Numbered from the stretch's first letter, positions 7,358 through 14,505 are shown. The stretch: DNA of 15,843 nucleotides from an uncultured Elusimicrobia bacterium (GCA_903874575.1 CAIQSZ010000192.1:1-15843); one strand, 5' to 3'. Numbers and translations are program-made. The notes: generated by a model from the sequence alone, not told the origin.

Positions 7358-8486
7358 TAACGGGCAGGGAGCTTCCGAGAAGCGGCATTGGGTGCGCATC
7401 ACCCGCTACTGCAACCAACGTTGCCTCTTCTGCCTGGACAGGTCCACTCACGACGGATCCGCCGTTCCCATCGAGTCCGTCAAGCGGGAACTGGCTCTCG
7501 GCCGCAAGCAGGGCCTGACCCGGGTCGTCATCAGCGGCGGCGAGCCTACGGTCCACCCTCGATTCGTCGACATCGTGGCGTTGGCCCGAGACTTAGGGTA
7601 TCGCCATATTCAGGCGATCAGCAACGGACGGCGCTTCTGCTACGCCGATTTCCGCAACTCCGCGGTCGCGGCGGGCCTGCGCGAGGTCACGTTCTCCCTC
7701 CACGGCCATACGGCGGCTCTGCACGACCATCTGACGCAGGTTCCCGGGTCCTTCGTGCAGGCCTTGGCGGGGCTTCGCGGCGCTCTGGCCGCGAAAGGTT
7801 TGATCGTCAGCGTGGACGTCGTCATCAACCGTCTGAACCTGCCCGTTTTGAGGGAACTATTGGATTTCTACATCGGCCTGGGGGTGCGGGAGTTCGATCT
7901 CTTGGCGCTCGTGCCCTTCGGTTCGGCGTGGCGCAATCGCGAGGAACTCTTCTGCGAATTTTCCGATCCGGAAATGCTGCGGCATCTGCATCGGGCGCTC
8001 GAACTCAGCCGTCGGCGGGACTTGCACATATGGACCAATCGCCTCCGGCCGGAGCATCTGGAGGGTTTTGAAAATCTGATCCAGCCGCCGGAAAAGATAT
8101 TCGACGAGGTGCGAGGCCGCCGACGCATCTTCGCTCGCTACATCAACGGGGGCAAGCCTCCCTCCTGCCAGGGGGAGTTCTGCCCGCACTGCTTCCTTCG
8201 GGATTTTTGCAAGGATTTGGGAGGGCTTTTCGACAAGGAATCGCTTCCCCCCATGGCCGGTCCTCTGTGCCTGGACCCGGAGCCGAGCGTGGCCGCCTTC
8301 CGTTTCGGCGCGAAACGCTCCATCGTCGATTTCGCGCAGTTCTTCATCGATTCCCGGTACTTCGCGAAGGCGTCGAAGTGCCGGGATTGCGCTTTGGCCG
8401 CTCGCTGCGACGGGATGAGCGTTCGGAAAATTCGGGAGAAGGGATTCTCGGTGCTGAAGCCGAAGAAGAGGTCGCCTGATGCCTAG
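7350..8486 (+). CDS. Radical SAM protein with two C-terminal CX2CX5C motifs
   Basis: This 378-residue enzyme has the radical SAM signature CNQRCLFC (Cys21, Cys25, Cys28) and the SAM-binding ISGGEPTVHP about 40 residues later, so it should hold a [4Fe-4S] cluster that cleaves SAM to the 5'-deoxyadenosyl radical. A SLHGH segment lies in the barrel. After about residue 270 it is cysteine-rich: Cys273, Cys278-X2-Cys281-X5-Cys287 and Cys344-X2-Cys347-X5-Cys353. CX2CX5C is the core of SPASM-type auxiliary cluster domains, which are often found in peptide-modifying and cofactor-forming enzymes; having it twice is unusual. The ATG at 7350 was chosen because GGAGG lies nine bases upstream and the overlap with the previous gene is only eight bases. 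It is paralogous to the two other CX3CX2C proteins downstream. The reaction is unknown; context implies a role with the nitrogenase-like proteins. Confidence 0.9.
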   Translation: MADNGQGASEKRHWVRITRYCNQRCLFCLDRSTHDGSAVPIESVKRELALGRKQGLTRVVISGGEPTVHPRFVDIVALARDLGYRHIQAISNGRRFCYADFRNSAVAAGLREVTFSLHGHTAALHDHLTQVPGSFVQALAGLRGALAAKGLIVSVDVVINRLNLPVLRELLDFYIGLGVREFDLLALVPFGSAWRNREELFCEFSDPEMLRHLHRALELSRRRDLHIWTNRLRPEHLEGFENLIQPPEKIFDEVRGRRRIFARYINGGKPPSCQGEFCPHCFLRDFCKDLGGLFDKESLPPMAGPLCLDPEPSVAAFRFGAKRSIVDFAQFFIDSRYFAKASKCRDCALAARCDGMSVRKIREKGFSVLKPKKRSPDA

Positions 8487-9966
8487 AGCCTCTCCCGGCA
8501 TTATGTGCGTCGAACTGGCTCCCGACCAACTGGAGCGTCGGCGCCGGGCCGAGGCGTTTCCGTTCATTCTGGGCTTGGGAAGATCGAGGCGCCGGCGGGT
8601 GTCGTGGTACGCGGTCGGGGTGCGTTATGATCCGACATTGCTTTACGCGTTGGATCCGGACACTTTCGAGAGGTTGTTGGCCGTGGCGCGCCGCGAACTG
8701 CCGCGAGTGATCGTCCTCAATGAACGCTTACGGGACGATCAGATGGCCGCGCTGGCGGACGCGGCCGGCGGCGCGCGGGGGGTCTATCTGTCGCATTGGG
8801 AACAATGGATACAGTTGTTTCCCGAGTTCATCCAACAGGAGATTCCGGAAATCGGCGGACCTCTCCCGCCCGATTGGCTGAGCCGGATCGCTCCCGTATT
8901 CAATCGAAAGAGCCTGGGCGACGCCCCTTGGGCGGTCAATCCCCTGTTCCGGATAGTCGCCGGTCCCCGTTGCTCCTATCGGACCCTCGTCGCCGACAAC
9001 CCTTTTTATCGGGAACTGGCCCTGCCGAAGACCATGTCGTGTTCATTTTGCTACACCTCGTCGAATGTCAACCCGGTCAAGGATGAAGTCGCCTTCGCGG
9101 TTCGCCAGATCGAGGCCGCCTGCCGTCAGTTGCCCGAAACGACGGATGAGAGGCAGTTCGAGGTGTTGGGCTCGAGGATCTGGCCTCGACTGGAGGAATT
9201 CTTGATGGCGCTCTCCCGGGCGGGAGTGCGGGGCGTGGAACTCAGTTTCATGCCCCGCATCGATCAGATTCTCGGCGCGCGCGAATCGATTCTGCGCTGC
9301 CTGCCCACGCTGGCGGCGGCGGACCTCGCGATGAGATTGTACGGCGCTGGGATCGAGAATTTCTCTCCCGATGAGAACATGCGCTTCAATAAAGGGATAT
9401 CGGCGGAGCAGGTGCATGAGGCGGCCGCTTTCATCATCTCCACGAGATCGAGCTGGCCGCGCCAGTTCCGCTTCACAGATGGAATGATGAGTATGATCCT
9501 TTTCACCCCTTGGACCCGCTTGGAGGATCTGCGCATCAATGTCGAGAACATCGAACGCTGTTCATTGATCTGTCCCTTCTTCGCGCTCGGCCAGCGGCTC
9601 CAGATTTTTCCGGAACCGGTTCATCCGATCCGCCTGTTGGCCGAGCGCGACGGCCTCATCGGGGCGTCCCGCGGGAATTCCTTCTACAATTCCGGCTGCA
9701 TCGTCGATGCCTCCCAGGAGGAGATTCCCTGGAGATTCGCGCATCCGGAAGTCGGCGTATTATGCCAGCTCGGCCTCGCGATCTCGCGATTCAAACAAAG
9801 CGACGGGCGGGCGACCGATCCCGTGAGCCGCAAAATCGGCGATCTTCTCATGATTCTGCCGACTCCGCTCGTGTTGTTCCGGCGCGCGATCGACGAGATC
9901 GAGCGCCGGCCCCGGACCCCATCTCTGCAGACGCTTCTGACGGCGCTTTCTCGGGCGGCGTCATGA
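8479..9966 (+). CDS. Atypical radical SAM protein (B12-class-like architecture, CX22CX2C)
   Basis: This 495-residue protein has an N-terminal alpha/beta region of about 150 residues and a radical SAM-like barrel. The barrel keeps features of the B12-binding radical SAM class: GVELSFMPRID, GIENFSPDENMRFNKGIS and the segment FTDGMMSMILFTPWT. The cluster cysteines, however, are Cys165 (GPRCSYR), Cys188 and Cys191 (MSCSFC). This is CX22CX2C instead of CX3CX2C, as if about 19 residues were inserted between the first and second ligands. The N-terminal region lacks the DxHxxG motif of cobalamin-binding domains, so B12 binding is not supported. There is no CX2CX5C tail. The ATG at 8479 overlaps the previous stop by eight bases and follows AAGAGG. 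It could be an active enzyme of a divergent subfamily or a non-catalytic FeS protein. Family membership is reasonably sure; chemistry is open. Confidence 0.8.
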   Translation: MPRASPGIMCVELAPDQLERRRRAEAFPFILGLGRSRRRRVSWYAVGVRYDPTLLYALDPDTFERLLAVARRELPRVIVLNERLRDDQMAALADAAGGARGVYLSHWEQWIQLFPEFIQQEIPEIGGPLPPDWLSRIAPVFNRKSLGDAPWAVNPLFRIVAGPRCSYRTLVADNPFYRELALPKTMSCSFCYTSSNVNPVKDEVAFAVRQIEAACRQLPETTDERQFEVLGSRIWPRLEEFLMALSRAGVRGVELSFMPRIDQILGARESILRCLPTLAAADLAMRLYGAGIENFSPDENMRFNKGISAEQVHEAAAFIISTRSSWPRQFRFTDGMMSMILFTPWTRLEDLRINVENIERCSLICPFFALGQRLQIFPEPVHPIRLLAERDGLIGASRGNSFYNSGCIVDASQEEIPWRFAHPEVGVLCQLGLAISRFKQSDGRATDPVSRKIGDLLMILPTPLVLFRRAIDEIERRPRTPSLQTLLTALSRAAS

Positions 9967-10946
9967 GCGTCTTGCGTTCCGGCGAACTGCGGAGAATCGA
10001 AATACACCTGGGAACGCGCTGCAACAACTTCTGCGTCTTCTGCATGAGCAGCATGAACCGCGATCAAAAGGAAGATTGGGCGCGCCCGGAGCGGGTCCAA
10101 GAGGAGCTCAGCCATTTCTATGAAAAAGGCTGCCGCGCCGTGGGCTTTCTCGGAGGGGAGCCGACGGTCTATCCGCAGATCATCGAAAGCATCGCCTACG
10201 CCCGCGGCCTAGGCTACGAACGGATCGCCCTCTGCACGAACGGCACGCGCCTTTCGAACGCGGATTTTTGCCGCAGCCTCACGGAGGCGGGCCTGACTCG
10301 CGTGACCCTTTCCATCCACAGCCACCGCGCGGAGGTCGAGGATTCGCTGATCACCGGAGTTCCGGGCAACCTCGGACGCAAGGTCGAGGGGATAAAGAAT
10401 TTGGTCGCCTTGAGACGGGCCGGGCATCTGAAAGACGGCATCTCGCTTAATCCGGTCTTGTGCGGTCCGACCTTGCCGGAGATGGAGCAATACATCGTCT
10501 TTTTCGGAAACTTGGGTTTGGACGACATCCGTTTTAATTACATCTGGCCGTACGGCGCCGTCCGGGACGAGCGGGCATGGACCCCGCCCTTCACGAAGTC
10601 CATGCCGGAGATCGTGCGGATCATGCTCCTCAACGAGAAGCGGCTTCGCCGGCGCCTGTCCTTCGGCGGCATCCCAAGGTGCGCCCTGAGTTTGGTCGGA
10701 GTCTCCGGCCGTTTGGGCGAATTCCTGGCGGCGAAATACCTGGACGAGGCCTTCTTCGACCCGGGCAACGACGTGTCCATGGCCACCAAGCAGGGGCCGG
10801 ACCGTTTCGTATGGCAGGACGTCAAGAAAAACGTCCTCAAGACGGCCGGGCCTCAGTGCGCCCGTTGCCGTCATCAGGGCCGGTGCGAGGGCGTTTGGAA
10901 GACATACGCGGATCTTTACGGGACCGAGGAATTGTCTCCGCTATGA
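9963..10946 (+). CDS. Radical SAM protein with a C-terminal CX2CX5C (twitch/SPASM-like) site
   Basis: This 327-residue protein carries CNNFCVFC (Cys20, Cys24, Cys27), the canonical radical SAM cluster motif, and FLGGEPTVYP for SAM binding, followed by TNGTRLS and SIHSH. The C-terminus ends with Cys299-X2-Cys302-X5-Cys308 and then EGVWKTYADLYGTEEL, a common closing pattern of radical SAM proteins with an auxiliary-cluster tail ('C-E-G-V...Y...G..EL'). It is the shortest and most canonical of the three paralogues here and lacks any N-terminal extension. The start is the ATG forming ATGA with the previous stop; the frame is open farther upstream but lies within the previous gene. The Shine-Dalgarno is weak, so translation is probably coupled. 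Sequence alone does not reveal the substrate. Operon membership suggests a step in the same pathway as its neighbours. Confidence 0.9.
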   Translation: MSVLRSGELRRIEIHLGTRCNNFCVFCMSSMNRDQKEDWARPERVQEELSHFYEKGCRAVGFLGGEPTVYPQIIESIAYARGLGYERIALCTNGTRLSNADFCRSLTEAGLTRVTLSIHSHRAEVEDSLITGVPGNLGRKVEGIKNLVALRRAGHLKDGISLNPVLCGPTLPEMEQYIVFFGNLGLDDIRFNYIWPYGAVRDERAWTPPFTKSMPEIVRIMLLNEKRLRRRLSFGGIPRCALSLVGVSGRLGEFLAAKYLDEAFFDPGNDVSMATKQGPDRFVWQDVKKNVLKTAGPQCARCRHQGRCEGVWKTYADLYGTEELSPL

Positions 10947-12247
10947 GCGCGGATCATGACGTCCGGAGCGTCCTTGTCCGCCTCGGTTGGATTTTGCGCC
11001 GCAGGCCCGGGGGCATCCGTTTCGAGGTGAGTCGATCGGCCGGAGGCGGCGCCCTTTTCGAGTTGGCGGCGACGGTCAAGGACTCCTCCTCGCTGGCGCC
11101 GTCGGTGAGGCTGCGCCTGAAGCGTCGTGCCGGAGCGCGGCTGACGTCCGCCGAGGAAGAAGGGGTCTCGGCGCTCTCGTCGGCCCTCGGCCTTTTCATG
11201 GAGCGCGCGACGCGCCGCGGCGCCGGCGATGGGGGCGACGCCGCTTCGTCCGAGGGGCACGCGGGCAAAGAGGGCCGCGACCCGCTGCTGAGGATCACGT
11301 TCGCCTGCAACCAGCGCTGTCCCTTTTGTTTCGTCCCGTTGACGGGCCGCGGCGCCGACTTCGGGGATATCGAAAAGAAGTTGGACGCTCTGGTTCGTGA
11401 CGGAGATTTTCGAGGAGAACTGACGATTTCCGGGGGCGAACCGACGCTGGACCGGCGTCTGCCGAGCATCCTCGAGGCGGCTCGCCTGCGGGGCGGCAAA
11501 CGCTTCATCCTGCAGACCAACGGCGTCTATCTCTCCCGCCCCGGCCTTCTCGAGAAATTGGTCGGGCTCGGAGTCGTCAGCTTCCTGGTGTCGTTCCATG
11601 CCCACGAACCGGCGCTCTACGACCGGATCACGGGCAGCCGGGGGCAATATCCTCTCGCCGTGGAGGGTCTGTCGCTTCTCCTAAAAAGATGCTCCAAGGG
11701 GTCGGACGTGAATGCGACCGTCAACGTGGTGGTTAATTCCGCGAACTACCGTCGTCTCCCCGAGCTGGTCGAATTTTTGGGCCGCCTGAAAGCCCTCTGC
11801 GGCGGGCGCGGTCCGGAGCTCTATTTCTCCATGCTCAACGAGGCCGGACATCAGGACGCGCCTTCCTGGGCGGTCGACCTGCGTTCGGCGGCGCCGTTTC
11901 TGCGCCGCGCGGTTCGGCTTTGCCGCAAGCTGGGGATGAGCGTCACTCCCTTCGGAGGAGAAAGCGGCTTTCCTCCATGCATCCTCGACGATCCCGGCCG
12001 TCATACCACGGAGCGCGCCTTGCCGATGGAACGCGTGCGCTACGCCGACGACTTCCGGGGCGAGTCGGGGTCCTTCGGCCGAGCCAAGCTTCCCGCTTGC
12101 CGGCGCTGCTCTTTCGACGCGCGGTGCTTCGGCGTTCCGGCAACCTACGCCCGGGACTTCGGCCTGGAGGCGTTGAAGCCTTCGCGCCGAAAAAATAAAA
12201 AAGCTAGGACGCTTCCGCGATCATCGAGCCGCGGCTCAAGGAACTGA
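10943..12247 (+). CDS. Radical SAM protein with an N-terminal accessory domain and CX2CX5C tail
   Basis: In this 434-residue protein the radical SAM core begins only at CNQRCPFC (Cys122, Cys126, Cys129), followed by ISGGEPTLDR, TNGVYLS and SFHAH. Residues about 8-90 form a separate, beta-rich-looking domain, and about 91-112 a Gly/Ala-rich linker. That domain resembles the N-terminus of the 4212-6014 nitrogenase-like subunit by eye. The C-terminus has Cys386-X2-Cys389-X5-Cys395 and FGVPATYARDFGLEAL, as in the previous gene, and then a basic tail of about 20 residues (SRRKNKK...) coded by an A-rich stretch unlike its surroundings. It starts at ATGA with the previous stop, with GAGGA about 12 bases upstream, and is the last gene of the operon. 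Its end overlaps the convergent Sel1 gene by 12 bases. Function unknown beyond radical SAM chemistry. Confidence 0.88.
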   Translation: MSADHDVRSVLVRLGWILRRRPGGIRFEVSRSAGGGALFELAATVKDSSSLAPSVRLRLKRRAGARLTSAEEEGVSALSSALGLFMERATRRGAGDGGDAASSEGHAGKEGRDPLLRITFACNQRCPFCFVPLTGRGADFGDIEKKLDALVRDGDFRGELTISGGEPTLDRRLPSILEAARLRGGKRFILQTNGVYLSRPGLLEKLVGLGVVSFLVSFHAHEPALYDRITGSRGQYPLAVEGLSLLLKRCSKGSDVNATVNVVVNSANYRRLPELVEFLGRLKALCGGRGPELYFSMLNEAGHQDAPSWAVDLRSAAPFLRRAVRLCRKLGMSVTPFGGESGFPPCILDDPGRHTTERALPMERVRYADDFRGESGSFGRAKLPACRRCSFDARCFGVPATYARDFGLEALKPSRRKNKKARTLPRSSSRGSRN

Positions 12248-13105
12248 GGCTTTCTTCGGCGGGGGGGGCGTTGCGTCGCGGCGGACGGGACCCGCGCGGA
12301 ACTTCGCTTCCGATATCTGTTCCGGGGTCATCCGCGATTCGAGAGACTTCAGGCTTTGTTTGGCGCCCTCGAGTCCCTGCGCCGACGACAATAGATACCA
12401 CTTATAGGCCTCCGCTCGGTCCAGATGTCCGCCGCGCTCGGATTCATAGTAAGCGCCGAGTCTTGCCTGGGACTCGCGGCTGCCGCGCTCGGCCGCCTTC
12501 TTATACCACGAGAAGGACAGCGCTTCATCCTTCGGAAGTCCCAGGCCGTTCTCATGCATGTACCCGAGGTTGTTTTGCGCGCGCGGGTCGTCGTTCGCGG
12601 CGGCTTTGGCGTACCACCGCGCCGCTTTGACGTAGTCGCGCGTCGCCCCTTCGCCGTTGAAGTACATGTTGCCCATGTTGAACTGAGCCTCGGTTTTGCC
12701 GGCCTGGGCCGCCTTCAGAAAATATTTTAAGGCCCGGCTGTAATCATGAAGACCGTAATAGATGGAACCCAAATTATTCTGGGCTTCGAGGTTCCCTTGA
12801 GCGGCGGCCTTCTCGTACCAAATCACGGCCTTGGAGAGATCCACCGGCATTCCCCGGCCGAGGTGATACATTTCCCCCATTCGGTGTTGAGCCAAAGCGA
12901 CGCCCTTGTCCGCGGCCGGGGAAAAAATCTTGAGGGCCTGTTCGTAGCGGCCGCTCCCGTAGGCCGCGTCGGCTTCCTCGATCGCCGCGGAAGGGTATTT
13001 GTTCGCGCAGGCAAGCGAGATCGAAAGAGCCGAGGCGAGCCCTAAGAGTTTTTGAAGGATGCGTGGGCGAGGCGTGTCGCGTTTTATGGGCATTATTGTT
13101 AACAT
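12236..13105 (-). CDS. Sel1-repeat (TPR-like) exported protein
   Basis: The 289-residue product begins with a basic stretch and a hydrophobic segment, LLGLASALSISLAC, that looks like a signal peptide. The Cys could be a lipoprotein site, but the residue three before it is Ser, so the lipobox is poor. About five Sel1-type repeats follow, each near 36 residues with the pattern 'AQxxLGxxYxxGxG...D..KAxxWYxKAA', e.g. AQNNLGYMHENGLGLPKDEA. Such alpha-helical solenoids usually act in protein-protein contacts in the periplasm or envelope. The C-terminus is proline and lysine rich (TPPPPKK), coded across a run of eight G on the + strand. ATG 13105 was chosen because GGA lies eight bases upstream; ATG 13093 is an alternative. 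A longer TTG start would intrude into the divergent regulator gene. Specific role unknown. Confidence 0.8.
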   Translation of the reverse strand: MLTIMPIKRDTPRPRILQKLLGLASALSISLACANKYPSAAIEEADAAYGSGRYEQALKIFSPAADKGVALAQHRMGEMYHLGRGMPVDLSKAVIWYEKAAAQGNLEAQNNLGSIYYGLHDYSRALKYFLKAAQAGKTEAQFNMGNMYFNGEGATRDYVKAARWYAKAAANDDPRAQNNLGYMHENGLGLPKDEALSFSWYKKAAERGSRESQARLGAYYESERGGHLDRAEAYKWYLLSSAQGLEGAKQSLKSLESRMTPEQISEAKFRAGPVRRDATPPPPKKASVP

Positions 13106-13139
13106 AGCATTTGTCCATTTCGCCGTGCGCAGGCACGCT
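13094..13139. promoter_or_regulatory. Short divergent intergenic region with an AT-rich patch and an inverted repeat
   Basis: The space between the Sel1-protein gene and the Crp/Fnr-type gene is only about 35-46 bases. It contains an AT-rich stretch (around 13081-13120, ATTGTTAACATAGCAT) that stands out from the GC-rich surroundings and probably holds promoter elements for one or both genes, though I cannot assign -35/-10 boxes reliably. An inverted repeat CGTGC-GCAG-GCACG at 13124-13137 ends two bases before the regulator's ATG, where it could act as an operator or mask the start in the mRNA. Confidence 0.35.
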
Positions 13140-13829
13140 ATGATCACCAATACGCCCTCGCTGGTCGGTTTCCTCGCCAAGACCCGCCCTTTTTCCGGGG
13201 CTTCCCGCGCCGACGTGGAAGCCTTGGCCGCGGTCTGCTCCGAGCATTTGTTCTCCTCCGGCGAGTGCGTGTTTCAGGAAGGCGAGCGGGCCACCTCCGG
13301 CTGGCTGGTGCGCGATGGGCGGGTGCGCATCTTGGACGTAGTCTCGAGGTCTCGTCAGTCCCAGATCGAACTCCTCGGCCCTGGCGAGTTGTTCGGATTC
13401 TTTTGTCGTTTAGGCGAGGAGAACTCCACCTATCCGTGCACGGCGGTCGCCGAAGGACCATTGGCGGCCGTGCGCATTCCTGATCAGCCCTTCGCGGCCC
13501 TGCGCCGCCACAATCCGGCGGCGGCGCAATGCACCCTCGAATGCGCGGCCTCGAGGATTCTCGCCATGAGACGCGAGATCAATTACGGCCGCGAGAACGC
13601 CGGCGCCCGCGTCGCCAGGACGTTGCTCGTCCTTCACGCTCGGTTCGGAGACGACATCCCGATCACCCGACATGCGCTGTCCGTCTGGGTCGGCTCCGCC
13701 CAGGAGACGGTGTTTCGCGTGCTCGCGCGGTTGCGCTCGAAGCGATTGGTGAGCACGGGGAGAGGGCGGGTGCGCATTCTCGACTCGAAGGGGCTCGAGA
13801 AGTTCGGCGCGAAACAACTGCATCTTTGA
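13140..13829 (+). CDS. Crp/Fnr-family transcriptional regulator
   Basis: This 229-residue protein has the Crp/Fnr layout. A cyclic-nucleotide-binding-type beta-roll spans about residues 10-125 (GECVFQEGE, GWLVRDGRVRIL, PGELFG), then comes a dimerisation helix and a C-terminal winged helix at about 172-215: ITRHALSVWVGSAQETVFRVL matches the family's 'lTrxdLAxlvGtsretVsRvL'. The Glu of GEL is present, but the Arg-Ser pair that contacts cAMP phosphate in CRP is replaced by STYPCT, so cAMP is probably not the ligand. Only scattered cysteines (Cys33, Cys43, Cys90, Cys100 and later) are seen, with no FNR-type N-terminal cysteine cluster. Start 13140 gives the normal family N-terminus; an upstream in-frame extension would run into the divergent gene. 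Targets unknown. It faces the Sel1 gene and may regulate it or itself. Confidence 0.9.
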   Translation: MITNTPSLVGFLAKTRPFSGASRADVEALAAVCSEHLFSSGECVFQEGERATSGWLVRDGRVRILDVVSRSRQSQIELLGPGELFGFFCRLGEENSTYPCTAVAEGPLAAVRIPDQPFAALRRHNPAAAQCTLECAASRILAMRREINYGRENAGARVARTLLVLHARFGDDIPITRHALSVWVGSAQETVFRVLARLRSKRLVSTGRGRVRILDSKGLEKFGAKQLHL

Positions 13830-13834
13830 GCCGT

Positions 13835-13864
13835 GTCCGGGCCGGGTTCAGCCCAGGGCCGGAC
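13835..13864. terminator. Hairpin between convergent genes, possible bidirectional terminator
   Basis: GTCCGG at 13835-13840 pairs with CCGGAC at 13859-13864, with an inner GGG-TTCAG-CCC stem. It lies in the 18-base gap between two convergent stops and runs into the end of the - strand gene. There is no U-tract on either side, so intrinsic termination is only a suggestion. Confidence 0.3.
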
Positions 13865-14459
13865 GCGCGAGGAACTCGGCCCCGATCGAGGCCGCATACG
13901 CGCGCAAGGGCCCCAGGTCCACGTCGGAGCGTTCGACGGCCGTCACCCGGGTGCGTAGGCCGCCGACGGCGCAGAGGCGCGCGAATTCCCGAGCCGCCGC
14001 GAAGCCTCCGGCGCGGTAGGCCGGCGCGGGGCGGTGGATTACCATCCACTGTTCGGGGTCGCCTGTATTGAGGCTTACCGAGACCGCGTCGACGCCGCGC
14101 GCCAGGTCCGGAACGATGTCGCGCGAGTGTATCAGGTTGCCGAGTCCGACGGTGTTGAGCCGAACGGGTATCTTTCTGCCGGACTCTCGCGCCCAGCGGC
14201 CGACGGCCTCGATCACGTCGAGCCTGAAGGTGGGCTCTCCGAACCCGCAGAAGACGAATTCTTTCGGCGGGGGAGAGCGATGAAGCCTTTCGTTGAGGGC
14301 GATCAGGACATCTTCCAGGGACGGCTCCCGGCCCTTTAAATCCAGGTCCGAGCCTCGGAACTGGCGTCCCCAGTCGGTCTTCACGCAAAATGCGCAGGCG
14401 ACCGGGCAGCGGTTGGTGACGTTAAGATAGGCGCCGCCTTCGTGCTCATAGAGGAACAT
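13848..14459 (-). CDS. TatD family-associated radical SAM protein
   Basis: This 203-residue protein begins MFLYEHEGGAYLNVTNRC and has CPVACAFC (Cys18, Cys22, Cys25), the radical SAM CX3CX2C motif, followed by VKTDWG and FCGFGEPTF as the GGEP-type SAM site. The opening 'YLNVTNRCxxxCxFCVK' pattern, the small size and the absence of a cysteine-rich tail fit the TatD-associated radical SAM family, whose substrate is not established as far as I know. No tatD gene is visible within the window. ATG 14459 gives the expected N-terminus; an in-frame TTG six codons upstream is less likely. It is divergent from rplU and convergent with the Crp/Fnr-type gene. It does not resemble the operon's radical SAM proteins beyond the core motif, and I see no reason to tie it to that pathway. 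Confidence 0.85.
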   Translation of the reverse strand: MFLYEHEGGAYLNVTNRCPVACAFCVKTDWGRQFRGSDLDLKGREPSLEDVLIALNERLHRSPPPKEFVFCGFGEPTFRLDVIEAVGRWARESGRKIPVRLNTVGLGNLIHSRDIVPDLARGVDAVSVSLNTGDPEQWMVIHRPAPAYRAGGFAAAREFARLCAVGGLRTRVTAVERSDVDLGPLRAYAASIGAEFLARPALG

Positions 14460-14505
14460 GCCTGAACCCCGTGGCAACGAGTTTGCCGTGGCGCGAAACG
14501 ATGGG

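Noticed and set aside
8479..8930. Cobalamin-binding domain in the atypical radical SAM protein
   Set aside because: The region looks alpha/beta but I cannot find the DxHxxG motif or the matching downstream glycine motifs.
12190..12237. Intrinsic terminator for the Sel1 gene (T6AT6 on the - strand)
   Set aside because: The nearest stem (GAGC-CGCG-GCTC) is short and lies over 20 bases from the T-tract, with only a three-pair stem closer in.
12261..12268. Run of eight G as a phase-variable or frameshift site
   Set aside because: It codes neatly for Pro repeats close to the end of the Sel1 protein; a slip would change only the last few residues.
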